Below are positions 49,926 to 61,293 of a stretch of DNA of 64,000 bases, one piece after another. The number at the start of each line of letters is the position of its first letter. Within the stretch, counting starts at the first letter, position 1. The notes beneath the pieces are model-generated. The model did not search any database and was not told the DNA's origin. It worked only from the letters and a program-made list of their open reading frames with translations. The translations under genes and the position numbers were made by a program. The stretch comes from Hermatobates lingyangjiaoensis (Eukaryota > Arthropoda > Insecta > Hemiptera > Hermatobatidae): contig JAPFBL010000068.1 of the NCBI GenBank assembly GCA_026182355.1, positions 6,079,001-6,143,000 on the forward strand. The letters run 5' to 3'.

Positions 49926-51555
49926 AAAAAAAAATCTGGAGTGGCCTACACTCTACTTTACTATAAGTAACTCAATGTCAAATTTCTTGAGTATATAAAA
50001 CATAACGTATCATTTAAGCATAACATAAATATCTAAATGGGATATAATTATTAGCATTGCATTCGTGAGGTAGTACAGATAGTGATTGAAGGACATATCA
50101 ATTTATAACTTATTTTGTACATCACAAATAATTTATTATTTGCAAATAATTTCATTAGTATAACTACAGCAGTAATATCATTTTTGAAAAACCAATGTGA
50201 ACATTTCTTGAAACGAAATATTATCCTACAAGAGAACATGGCTATTGTTCAAATAGCCAGTAGATTTCTTACATCGTTTACTTAACATCCTTCTACATTG
50301 AATATTAATGTAAAATTTTCAAATTTAAAACAGTAAAATACCCTTTTTTTCTCTGAAAAACATCTTAAACAGCGAAGAAAATGTTGTTTTAAGGTGATTT
50401 GTTAATTAAAGATGTACGATAATTACAGTTATTAATCTCTAAACGAAAGATTTATATTTTGAATTATCTTTTACATTTTTGGTTTTAACAGAATTATTAT
50501 ACTGGGAATTTATGGCTTCTTAGTATTTAATAAGATCATTTTCCTTCCCCTTTGTCAAATAACATATATACGATTTTTTTTTAATGAGTGTTATCATTTA
50601 CCTGCACAATAATATTCCTCTTACATCTCTTATAATAAATAATATACTTTCATTTTTCCATTAGAAACATCAATTTTATCTCAGTATTCGCTCAAAAAAT
50701 TTCTAAGTCAATGTAAACAATGTAAAAAAATACAAAAAATTCGACAAGTATAGCAGGTGATCTCTTAGTCTAGGATAAACAAAGAGTTTTTATATCGTTA
50801 TTGCTCTTTTCCGTAATTGAAACTTCATGATTTTTTTTTATGAATTGCTAATTTGTCGTTCCATTTTTGGTCAAATTTTCATAATTTTTTAACGAGCCGT
50901 TTAGCGTCAAAAAAACATTTTCTGAAAACACAAATCGTACTCTAACGCCCCTTTGCGAATGTAATTTTAGAAAAAAATATCTCAACTCATTGTCCATATA
51001 ATGTTCTATTTATAGGCATAGTTTCATTCTTGTTCGTCAAACAGTATGGCTTGTATCGCTCTCACAAGGTTTGAGATTGATTTATAATCAAAATTTTACA
51101 TTTTTTAAAAAAAAAATATTTACTGTTGATATAAAATTTTGAATATATTTTTCGTTTGTTCCATTTGTAACCTCAAAGATAATGTCAAAATCTCAAAACT
51201 CTAGGGTTATAGTTTAGGAGAAATAAATGTTTTAAAAAAAACGGTTTTGGCAAAAAAAGTGACTTTCCCATCATGCATAATTCTTCCCAAACAATAGGGA
51301 TCTTCGTCTAAATGGGGCCCATTTTTGTGTAAAATATCAACTTGATCGATCAAAGATTCTGGACCGTAGCGTGGTAACAAGCAATGCTAACACACGCACC
51401 CACCCACGCACCCACCCACCACCCACCCACACACACACACAGACATCATCGTAAAAACTTCATAAAACGACTTCTGGGACCTCAAAACATGTAATTCCGT
51501 CAAAATCTCGAGATCGAATTTTTTCACGATCACTATACTTTACTTATAGTAAAGT
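49926..51555 (-). mobile_element. 1.65-kb repeat family, full copy B
   Basis: This is the inverse of copy A over its whole length, starting AAAATCTGGAGTGGCCTACA CTC and ending ACTTTACTTATAGTAAAGT, a perfect short palindrome. The microsatellite is here (CCCACC)n at 51395-51445. Short frames inside do not match those of copy A. Confidence 0.88.
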
Positions 51556-51635
51556 AATAATTATGATCCCTCATATGATGTAATATGTAGTATGGACATT
51601 TACCGGGTGTTGTTTAGATGTACGATCCTAAGCCC

Positions 51636-51676
51636 AAGCACGAGTCCGAGCCCCACCCGACCCGAAATTCAGGTTT
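51636..51676. repeat. C-rich half of an inverted GC-rich pair
   Basis: AGCACGAGTCCGAGCCCCAC and CCGACCCGAAATTCAGG are answered in inverse orientation near 53066-53120 (CGGGCTCGGGCCGAGTCGGG). The pair looks like termini of a DNA element into which the Helitron copy 2 was inserted. Confidence 0.45.
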
Positions 51677-51715
51677 CTCTCTCGCTAACTTTTTTTAAAT
51701 AAATATATGTTTATA

Positions 51716-52918
51716 TTAGCAAACATACCCGTGTTTGACGGAATCGAAAGTTCTATTATACTTGGTATTCCAAAATTCTATTAGAAATTATAGAATAGTA
51801 GAAAATACCAATATTAGTACAGTGTTAAGCAAATGCTTCTGTATACATTACATTAGAGCTGTCTGTCCTTGAGGTTCATGGCAGAACAAACAGTTGGAAC
51901 CTCTGACTCTTGAGCAAGTAAACTACAGTTGATCATGTGGGAAAAACTTGGTCTCGCTAACTTGAATTCCTGCGTGAGATAAAGTTTCCCCTTGCGACTT
52001 AGTTAACGTCATTGTGAAATAGACTCTGACGGGACTTTGCAATCGTTTCAACGCAAACGGATAGTAGCTCAGAATCAATGGTATGTGTGGTATACACACA
52101 GACTCCCCAATACCACACCCAGTCATGATGTCCGCCTCTATTGCATATCTGTGCAGAGCACGAACTCAGAGTCGTGTCCCGTTGCACAGTTTTGGGGCAC
52201 TCACGTTTCGTAACATGAAATTTGTTACTGCTACTAAATTGCCGCAGGATTGGTGCTCCTACTTTAAGGTTTTACTCATGAGCAGGCAGTCCAGGAGAAA
52301 TAAATTCAGAGTCAAGAAATTTAGTTAGATAATGAACTGCTTCCTCATCACTAATCACTCTCTTTACTGACTTGTAAGTTCTTCCTCGGTATGATATAGT
52401 GTAAGAACTTGTCTGTTGATTTTTCCTGCCTGTTGATATTAAGGGCTGAGAATTGCTCGTTTACAAAACTATTTATTCTTAATAGATAGTATATCCTCAA
52501 CTCTGGGAAACACCTTTTCAATGATGTCAAATACGCAGTATATTCATATCCTCCAATGAAATTAAACTAAACTAACAATACCTCTTGCAACACCTGTTTA
52601 TTATCAAAACAAACTTGTCTGTGAAATTAGGCAAATACAGTTTAAAGCCCCATAACTTTGCTTCTGTACTGAGTTATCAGTCTATTTAGAGCGGATATTT
52701 TAAGTTAGACATACAAAAATCTACCGTAAAAGTTTAAGCTTGATATGTCTTATGGTGGCAGAGTTTATTTGTGACGAAATTTTGCGGACAAACTGACAAA
52801 CCAAAAGAAATTTTTCTGATGGTGTATTCAGTTTCTCCAATTTATGTAATGTAAAGAAAACTTGAAATGAGTCATTCTAAGCAATGTACAGACAAAATCA
52901 TTATTTTATTTATATTGA
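51716..52918 (-). mobile_element. Helitron copy 2 (internally deleted), 1203 bp
   Basis: Minus strand: 5' TCAATATAAATAAAATAATG (52918 down) and 3' GGGTATGTTTGCTAA, with host T next. Thus TC...CTRR between A (52919) and T (51715). It is co-linear with 13807-15015 along its whole length, including the helicase remnant and the 5' region with GTCTGTACATTGCTTAGAA. The common deletion shows both derive from one already-deleted parent. Confidence 0.88.
51840..52270 (-). pseudogene. Helitron helicase C-terminal remnant, copy 2
   Basis: The minus strand reads, in pieces: VGAPI, then MLRNVSAPKLCNGTRL and a stop, then EADIMTGCGIGESVCIPHIP, LILSYYPFALKRLQSPVR and FTMTLTKSQGETLSHAGIQV, then HDQL, stop, FTCSRV. 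These match the ordered motifs of Helitron helicases (KLCNGTRL, KRLQFPV, TINKSQGQTL, YVACSRV). It is better preserved than copy 1 but has stops at two conserved points, so it is inactive. Confidence 0.88.
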
Positions 52919-53145
52919 TAATACTCGTATGTATGCTAACGTAATGTACGGATATTAAATTAAGGAATATTTGTCATAAAAACATTAATTTAGATAAAAC
53001 AGATGACGAGATTAGCTTGGTGAAAAATAAGCTCCCATATACACCCGATAGATATTTATCGTGTATATCGGGCTCGGGCCGAGTCGGGATTTAATACCCG
53101 CGGACCTGGTTCGGGTACGCCTGGTTTTTTTAGGCCAGATCTTAC
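52919..53145. other. Flank with G-rich inverted partner
   Basis: Contains CGGGCTCGGGCCGAGTCGGG (53069-53088) and the following GTTCGGGTACGCC, the partner of 51636-51676. Confidence 0.4.
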
Positions 53146-53400
53146 CTCTAGTGTAGTTACATCACAATGTACGGTGTTAGTCAGGCGAACAAGTTTCGTT
53201 TTAGAATGAGTTGGCTCTTTACCTTTAGATGCAATATTAAGTAGTATTTTAGTATCAAATGACATCAATTCAAAGATATAGAATTGTTTAAACAATTTTT
53301 GTTTATGCGTCAATAAAATATTTTCCTCTTGCCAAGAATTGTCAGGTAATATGAATTTAAAAAAACATTCTTTGAGAGATAATAAAAAAGAGGCAGACAT
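53146..53400 (-). CDS. Candidate exon of an unknown protein
   Basis: This holds the longest open frame in the window (114 codons, 53400-53056). Within it, CTAGAG/GTAAGATC at 53146 is a strong splice donor on the minus strand, and TTATTATCTCTCAAAG near 53360 is a usable acceptor. The likely exon product includes NSWQEENILLTHKQKLFKQF and TKLVRLTNTVHCDVTTLE, rich in Lys and Leu, with no signal peptide, membrane helix or motif I recognise. The part of the frame after the donor runs into the G-rich repeat (PGVPEPGPR) and is probably not coding. It lies in the receptor's large intron on the same strand. It could be an alternative exon, a nested gene or a transposon-derived exon. Chance openness cannot be excluded. 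Confidence 0.3.
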
Positions 53401-54186
53401 TTTTTTCCATTTTAAGTATTTTGAAGATTCTCAAGCTTTTCAAACATTAATGACCTTGTTAGACCCCAGAAAGAGGATTAACATCGTTAGGGTATAAAGG
53501 AGAAACTATTATTATTATTATTATACAGATATTAAACGGCTTCTTTCTATCTTAATAGACATAAACCATCTACACGTGCAACAAGTTGTCAATTTTAAAC
53601 CTTACCATTGAAATAAACAATTTAAAAAGCTATTTTTAAAATTAAAGTAGTGGAGTTTTAGAAATATAGACTTTTATAAGACGTTTTTGCCACTTTTAAA
53701 TGTAGTTTTTTTTTAAATTATTTTTAAAATACTCCATCAACATCCTATTTTTCTATCAAACTGCATGATTGTATGTTTGAAAATATTTTTTAAAACTTTT
53801 TTAGTTTAATTAAATATATTATCAAGTGTTTTAAATAATTATATATAAATATAGTTTTATATTTATATAGTTTTAGGTGAAAAATAACACTGCATAAAAT
53901 ATGGTACATATAAAGGCCATCTTAAAAACTGCATATAAGAACTGATTTATATAAAGTAAAAGTTGTTTATTGGTGTAAACTTACTTATTGAAGAATTAAA
54001 ATTATCATTGTGCAAACTTTGTTCTTTAAAACATTTGCGTATTTACTTCATTATCATTTAGAAGAAATTAAAGATTTTTTTTTGAAATAATACTTTAAAT
54101 TAATTTAACTAAGGTGTTAGGTGGTAGACTACAGTGTTAGGCTTTTCAGTTATAATTAATTCTGAACTGTAGTAGAGTAAAGTTTT
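53401..54186. other. Receptor intron
   Basis: AT-rich with poly-T runs and no recognised feature. Confidence 0.45.
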
Positions 54187-54446
54187 TCCAGCATGTTCCA
54201 CTGTGTATTACATGCGTTAAAATCAAATTGTATACAATATTTCTTTCATTTGATACGGTAATACTTATTTTAAGTTATTTTACAACGATTCTTAATTCTA
54301 TGATATAAATTTTTTTTTCTTTCTTATACACCTACATTGTGCTAAAATTTCACAAATTCTTTGTAATATAGTTCTTTAATTAATGAGGAAGGCCTAACGG
54401 GCCACTCCTCTCCACAAACCAAGACCTTACGTATAAGAGCCAGTCT
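54187..54446 (-). pseudogene. LINE 3' end, family 2, copy 1
   Basis: The minus strand begins RLALIRKVLVCGEEWPVRPS, then SLIKELYYKEFVKF and stop, followed by the 3' UTR ending CACAGTGGAACATGCTGGAA. The same protein end and UTR occur at 60860-61293. The copy is cut off on its 5' side after AGACTGG, as expected from incomplete reverse transcription. Confidence 0.8.
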
Positions 54447-56403
54447 AGTAGTGTAAAGTATTCTACTTAGTGATACTTGTCTAAGAAAGAAACTTAACAA
54501 AAATCATTTAGAATAATGATCCAAATTTTTATTTGATGAATTCCATAATGAAAGGCAACAACCAGAAGCTACTCCTGCGGGATGAACACTAGAGGTTGAG
54601 TTATTGCCTTTACAGTTTCAAACAGGCTTGCAGCTTAAGATAGTGTCCAGATGTTCATATTGCAAGGTCATCATTTTAAATTTAACACGGAAGTAAAACC
54701 GAAATGTTATAGCACGAATTCACCAAAATGTGTATTTAAATCCAAACTGTAAGTTTGTTAGTACGTAGCCTGGAGTCTAACGTATTTTTTCATCCCTACT
54801 TTCGCTCTTTCTTCTATTCTGTTCTGAAAGAATTCTTACGGGAGCCGCCACAGCATTGTCATCACTGCCCTTTTGTTATCGCTGACTCTTTCGCAACTGG
54901 GCCCTTTGATAACCACATTGACAGTGGGAAAGGGACAAAGTCACTCTTATTTTTCTATAACCCGTTATTGGTACTGTCGAGCATTTCTATTTTCTGATGC
55001 ATGGTTCAGTATTTGTTGCGAAGAGTTACTTCAGAATTACAATCTTAAACAGGGGCAGCATATAAAACCATATAAGAACAAGTTTAGTTGAAACAAAGCT
55101 GATATCGCAGACTTGAGAGTGATTATGTGAAGGGAAAGCTAGAACTTTGAAGTGGAGATAAACCTTTTTTGACCCCAGTTATAAAGCTTTCTAAGCTCGA
55201 AGAATATTTGTTCATATGTGTGAATTATTCTTATAAAACCGATTGTTTTTCTTAGTTTTGAATAGACTGTTTAGTTTTCAGAGTACATTAATTTCTTAAT
55301 TACAAGATACAATATTTTACATAAAAATATTATGTAAAGGGCTGATAGAGTAAGCAATCCTGGCGGCTGTACTCTCCGTGACTCTTTCTTTATTACTTCC
55401 AATACTACCCTAGTTCCTAGGAATTCCGTATATTCTTACATACTTAAAAAACATGTTACATTAAATATTATTATCACTTCATCCATTGTAAACCTCAACC
55501 AATGTACGACACATCTCTCAGATCGTTTGCCGACTACTTTCCTGTATTTTTATCAATAATTCATCCTAGAAACTTTATTTCGATTGTATCGACTAGAAAA
55601 ATATAAAAAAATGACCTGAGCGGCAGTCTGACCTAAATGTTAGCATTATTACTAAAAATATCATAAATAATGCAAACTTACTCAAAACATATAGACTTGC
55701 ATAAACAAATTGAAATTCCATACAAATCCAAGAGGAGCTTTACTGACATGCTTATTGTTCATCAGAAATTTCTTACAAGTTGAACGATGGGAAAGGGTAA
55801 GGTGACAGGAATGTTGCTGTCAGTCTTAAGACAGACTATGAAATATTACTAAATAATCGGACTAAAGCTTTCTGATGATATCGGAGTGATATTTCCCAAA
55901 AATAGATAGAAATTATTAACGAATACAATTTTTCTAGGATCTTGTATCTAGGATACAATACAATTTTTTGTGGAATACTACCAAACGAATATTATTCTAA
56001 ATAACAATCAGTTTTTTTCATACTGAAAAACTTGATACTGAGAAAGAAGGCCAAGGAGTTCTTCCAATACCTTGGTAGAAAATCTTCAACCAATCGTACA
56101 GGGAGGTTGTGCGTATAATAAAGAATTTTCACAGGGTATTAAAGTCAGTTGATCTTATGATAAGAGTTGTATATATTTCAAAAGATTTATGACCTTATGG
56201 GGAATTTGCTTTATTATTTCATTTGTATCTTAGAATTTCAAAGGATACAAATTATCCTAGAAATTTGAGGTAACAATAATACTTCATTGTATTTCCTTTG
56301 CTCGCAAACAGTAAAAGTAATACTGCCCTGTCTTTCTGGATGAGACGAAAGCTACAATCCCTTTCATTTAAGACCCTTCAAAAATTCTTCTATAACTCTT
56401 GTA
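54447..56403. other. Receptor intron with an unexplained open patch
   Basis: At 54755-55091 two overlapping + frames (80 and 72 codons) coincide with higher GC. The second reads FSDAWFSICCEELLQNYNLK. I recognise no domain and no convincing splice sites. The rest is AT-rich and empty. Confidence 0.4.
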
Positions 56404-57109
56404 CAGTGATACCTTGAGATACGATTGCCCTAACATACGATTATTTGAGATACGACACGAAATATTCGACCATTTTTTGCTCCGATATACGACGAAAAAT
56501 TTGAGATACGATGACATCAGGCAGGAAGTGTCTGATTTCGTAGAAAAAGACACCCAGAGAAAATGTCTACTGGGAGATCGAGTGCCTTATTTAATGATAC
56601 GTGTCTCACATTTTTCCGTAACATTTTAAAAAAGAGGCAGAAACAAACCTAACCTCTTCGTTATTTGAAGGTCTCACGTAGTGAATGAGGCCAAAAGGCA
56701 CAACATGAAAGTGATGATTAAAAAAAATAAAATTATGGGGATATCTAAGAATTTAGACCCAGAGTTTTTTTTTTAAAAAAAATGGCTTATCTAGATACAA
56801 CAAATCTAAAAAAAAAATTGAAAAAAAAATTAAATAACAATTTAAACTCCTTTCTTTTTATTGATTTTATTAACATTTATCATACATCAATATGTTATTT
56901 TACCATATGTGTGTTATTACTCGTTTATTTGTACAAAAAATGTTATATTATATGCAATTTAACGTTTTTTTTTGAGTGATTTAGTATTGCTGGAACGCAT
57001 TAATACATATTACATTGTTTTAAAGGGAAAAATTGCTTTGAGATACGAATTTTTTGACATACGACGATGGTTACAGAACGAATTAAAATCGTATCTCAAG
57101 GTATCACTG
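56404..57109. mobile_element. pogo/Tigger-like TIR element, 706 bp, TA target
   Basis: Ends CAGTGATACCTTGAGATACG and CGTATCTCAAGGTATCACTG are perfect inverted repeats, flanked by TA (56402-56403 and 57110-57111). This is the Tc1/mariner-superfamily insertion pattern, and CAGTG-starting ends point to pogo/Tigger. Subterminal copies of GAGATACGA and CATACGA occur several times at both sides. The frame at 56399-56629 merely spells these repeats (LRYD...). No transposase. Confidence 0.85.
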
Positions 57110-57914
57110 TATATACAAAACCAAACAGTTTATTTGTATTTCAACAGATGATAAGGTAATAATATTTCGTTATACATCTTTCTATTAACTATTTTTCTTT
57201 CAGTTCTAATCTTTTGGTTCAAATATTACTTTTCGTCACATCTCAAAAAATGGTGTCTGAAGAGGTTTTGGAACAAAGGCTAATTATAATGTACTGTTTC
57301 ATTAGTGTATAAAATTACTACATTAATGTTTTTATTACTTTATTTTTTTTTTAATAATATTAGAAATTTATATCCATGTTAAGAAGTGTAATAAGTGGAT
57401 TATTTCTTCTTTCATGTGCACAGTATATCTGTGTTAAAGAGTTTACTTTTAATGTATTTCAACGTAATTATTTAAATATAAACAAGAATTTCCACGCACA
57501 ATGAAAAGTTTCTTCTTGATAAACATGTATTTGAATCAGCAATATTGTTATCAAAGTTTTTAGGCTTTTTTTTTAAGAATTCCTTGGCCTTCTTTCTCAG
57601 TAGCAAGTTTTTCAGTAAAAAAAAAACTGATGGTTATTTAGAATAATATTCGTTTGGTAGTATTACACAAAAAATTGTATTGTATTTTTAGGCTATTAGT
57701 GGGTTGTACTAATAATTTGGTTTATTTACTCGTTGAAGTTTAATTTTCTTCTTATCGCGATATTTTATGGTAAGAACAACTATTTTTGACATAAAGTTTT
57801 AATTCCATTATTCTATTATTATTTTCTAATTATTTCGATAAATGGCATTGTGGAGCTCAGTTAGTGGGGGAGTGGTTTAGGGATAGTGGTGGTGGGTTGT
57901 AAGTAAAGTGTCAC
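57110..57914 (-). other. Receptor intron next to the TM6 exon
   Basis: AT-rich except for a G-rich patch 57855-57900 just downstream of the exon's donor (in gene direction). No other feature. Confidence 0.5.
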
Positions 57915-58011
57915 CTGTTGATGTCGGTGATGTACTGAAGGAGGTTGTATGTTTGAAGCGGCAGCCAGCAAGCCCAAAGAGCACAACGACTATCAGCAGC
58001 ATCTTGATTAC
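57915..58011 (-). CDS. Neuropeptide GPCR, TM6 exon (with 1-base loss)
   Basis: 97 bp on the minus strand between TGATTGCAG and GTGACA. The first frame reads VIKMLLIVVVLFGL. After position ~57970 the next frame reads CWLPLQTYNLLQYITDIN. Joined, this is transmembrane helix 6 with the CWLP toggle motif and extracellular loop 3 of a peptide receptor. A single missing base (CTTGC where CTTTGC would keep frame) separates the two. With that base the exon would be 98 bp, phase 0 to phase 2, fitting the phase-2 acceptor of the TM7 exon at 34517. Everything else (splice sites, TM7 and tail exons) is intact. I therefore favour a sequence error or a polymorphism over an old pseudogene, but cannot exclude a real inactivation. 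Confidence 0.88.
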
Positions 58012-59332
58012 CTGCAATCACAAATATTTTCATTGCACACCAACTTACTTGGTTAAGAAAGAATTTTTAAATATAGATTCTATAATAATATCAATTCATG
58101 AAAGATCCTATAAATTTTAGTCGTCAGTAATAGAAGTGTCGGCTTTGGAGAGAAGTATTTATGCATAATTGTATGGTTTTTCTCTGATTATAGGTCATAT
58201 ATCATTAATAATTATCAGATAAATACATAAATCTAATTATTTCAGAATTAAAAAACAGTTTGTAACAGAACACTGCCAACTATGGAGCACATTTTTCATC
58301 CTCCAACTCACATTCAAGCCTTTTTCGAATATTTTATACCACTGGCGTGTTAGTGTTTGTGTGCTAACTATTACTGCTGAATATTTTTTTTGTCATGACT
58401 CTAGATTTTATTTAGGGAAAAAAACCTTCTGTATTTAATTTCTTGAAAGGATGTAAAACCGTTGGTTTCAACCCTATACAATGGCAGGGACTCAATTTAG
58501 AACTTCTATTCTAGAAGAAGCGAGGTAATATGGCTAATCCATAACTAGAAATTTATACCAACTGAGAAATGAGCCTTGCTTTCTACATCTAGAAAATCTT
58601 TCAAAGCGAAAAGGTATGCTGGTTAAAACAAAGTCGATATATTACACCATTAACTTTGAATGAGACATCTCTTGTTGTAATGAAAAACATTCTGAACACT
58701 AATAGATACTATTATGACTAATAGAGATATTAAGAAAACATACTGATATCACGTGATTCTAAGCTACTCTGTGAATAACTCTCAGACGCTCAGTACTAAC
58801 ATACGGTTCTAAAGCATGGACCTTATTTAGGGTTAATGTGAACTCCTCCAGAAATAATTTTAAAGTGTTTAAAATTTTCATTTTATTAAAAAGTAATTGA
58901 TTAATAAATTATAATTATATGTTTAAATTCAAAGTAAAAAATAATTTTCTAACAATTTGATTCGATATTGATTAAAAGGTTTTGATAAGATTTCTTGAAC
59001 TTAAATGTTTTGAATTGTATAATTTAAGAATTTTTTGTTGAGTACCATGAGTTGTAATACATTATTTAGTCATAAGGTAGATACTACGATATAATACGAT
59101 CGTATATCATAAGAGAATCACAAACAGAACTGAAGTATTAATTAATATCTAAATATGTATATACAAAAGCTGTCCAGTTACTGTGTTCTAGTTACAAGGT
59201 AAAAATATTGAAAGACATTTTTTGTTTGTTGTTTCTATATTTTTTTTTCGTTTAATCGTTTTGATATATATATATATAAAAATTAAAGTTATCAATAGAA
59301 AACAAAAAAGATACTATTCTCGATCATTTCAG
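58012..59332. other. Upstream receptor intron or flank
   Basis: I searched the minus strand for TM1-TM5 motifs (DRY, GNxxV) and found none. AT-rich. Confidence 0.45.
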
Positions 59333-59390
59333 CTATCTGCCGTCTTCGGGAGAGATAGGAAAAGGAAAAGAAACACAAGAGCGGAGACGT
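59333..59390 (+). CDS. Candidate small exon, unknown gene
   Basis: 58 bp between TCATTTCAG and GTAAGTG, both close to consensus. One frame reads LSAVFGRDRKRKRNTRAET, strongly basic; another is YLPSSGEIGKGKETQERRR. GC content is well above the flanks. There is no upstream start or partner exon in sight, so gene and frame are unknown. A chance acceptor/donor pair is the main alternative. Confidence 0.25.
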
Positions 59391-60859
59391 GTAAGTGTCC
59401 ACAGACCCAAACAAAATGACACACAGTCACTCAGAATTGAGAAACAAATTTTTGTGGAAATTTCTTTGATTATTTAAAAAGAAAAAAGTTAATACGGTAT
59501 TATTTCTTATATGCTATTAAGGTATTTGTATGTTCGAGCAGCAAAGATTTATGAACGATTTATAAATTTATTTATTAAATAAATAAACGATTTAGGAACG
59601 ATTTATGAATTTATGAAAGATTTATTTTACATTGAAGCCTGACGTGATTTAAAGGACTTAATTAATGACTTAAAAAGAAGATAGAATTCTTATCAAATTA
59701 TGGTGTACTGGACAGGAAACTTGTGTTTGATTGCCTAACTATAAAGGAATTCAACAAGAACTAACAAAGAGAAATTACATTAAAATTTAAGTTTACTAAC
59801 AGAATTTTAAGTTTTCCTAATAAACAGAGAAGATTTAAATTAATTTGGAAATAAGCCTGTACTTGTAAAAGTAATTGAATTAGAAAAGTCTAATGAATAA
59901 AACACCTGGGGTGTGTTTTACGGTGAGTATGTAAAAGACAAGGTAGAGGAACTTCAGACTGATTAGGGAAATCAAGGGGTGCGCAGTCGACATTAGTGGA
60001 GGGAAGCGCTTGTCAAATTCCTTCTAGTCCGCCAAACTCTCTTCCCTTGTTCTCCTTTTACTAATCTATGCATATTATTCTCTTGATTGCCCAGATGAGA
60101 TGTAAACACGCTTAGAAGGCATGTTGTATCTATAATCAAATTTCCATTACAACTTCCTTCGATGAAAACATAGAGAAGTATTTTAAGGTTGATTAGTCAA
60201 AGAGGTCATCTGTTTGACATACTTGACTACACGAAACAATACAGTCAATTATTATTCCAGTGGTAATCGCATATTTTACAATCTTTAATTATTAGAGACG
60301 CACTATTAATGATCTGAGTAATCATATTTTATATCTTTCGCTGTTACAAATACGGGTAGTTAGGTTTACGGTAATATAGGTTAGGCTAAATAATAATAAT
60401 TATAGGTGAATGATTTTGACAACTTTAATTCAATTGGAGATACTTGATGCAGGCTGTTTTTTAAAGTATAATATTTACACTTGTGATATGATGGATTTCA
60501 GATAAGTGCTTTTCTGTGGGCTTTTGATACCCACAAAAGAAATATCGGACCCCAACTTGGTGGAATTTTGGCCGATTTTTGGAATAACTACTTTATATAA
60601 AGTCATCAGAATTCAATTAATAGTCAAAGAAATTTGTCAGAATGACGTTTTTTACAATTTTTTTTTCAAAGAGACTTGTTTTTAAGAGAATTTTAGCAAA
60701 TATGTCAGTAGACTTTTCTGTTTATGATCAACTCTCTCCTGGGTTAAAGTCTGCTTTTTGTCATGCACATTCAGCTGTGGGTACCCAAAAGGTTGAAGCA
60801 GAGGAACTTTGCCATCTCCAATGAAATAAGGCCAGAAAAAAGCATTTTTTTTATTTTGT
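59391..60859. other. AT-rich flank with an unexplained patch
   Basis: A patch at 60515-60830 is richer in GC. It contains GTGGGCTTTTGATACCCAC (60516-60534, a hairpin) and a + frame ending LSPGLKSAFCHAHSAVG. It adjoins the LINE 3' end and may be another repeat. No domain recognised. Confidence 0.35.
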
Positions 60860-61293
60860 ATTTTATTCCAGCATGTTCCACTGTGTATTACATGCATCAT
60901 CGTCAAATTGTACACAATACTCTGTCATTAACACTACGAAATACTTATTTTAACTTTTTTTGCATTCATTCATTCAACATTATAATATTTTTTTTTTAAA
61001 TGCCTATACTGTACAAAAATTTTACAAATTCTTTATAATAATATTTTTTAATTAATGAGGAGGACCAAACGGGCCACTCCTCTCCACAAATCAAGACCTT
61101 ACGTATGAGAGCCAGTCTTTGTGGTTCCCTCAAACAGCACTCATACACCAAGTGTCTAGAAGATTGGGGTGTCTCTGCGTTACATGGGCATGATGGACTA
61201 GGAGCATTGGTTTTTAAATCTTGTAATATTTCATTTTTTAAATTATTTTGTAGGGATGTTACCAGAAGCAAAATAAAGGTTTGGAACGACTAG
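60860..61293 (-). pseudogene. LINE 3' end, family 2, copy 2
   Basis: The minus frame 61271-60996 is open for 91 codons: SPSCPCNAETPQSSRHLVYE, CCLREPQRLALIRKV and GEEWPVWSSSLIKKYYYKEF. The CPC...S..HL..EC pattern is the cysteine/histidine module at the C-terminus of LINE ORF2 proteins. The stop is followed by a 3' UTR ending ACACAGTGGAACATGCTGGA and an A-rich tail (60840-60866). It is 5' truncated near 61293. The frame is intact over its length, so the insertion is fairly young. Confidence 0.8.

Noticed and set aside
54755..55091. Overlapping + frames as a gene
   Set aside because: There is no domain, no convincing start context or splice sites, and both frames end quickly. It is kept only as an unexplained patch.
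56399..56629. 76-codon + frame rich in RYD
   Set aside because: The repeated ATACGA motifs of the pogo-like element generate it.
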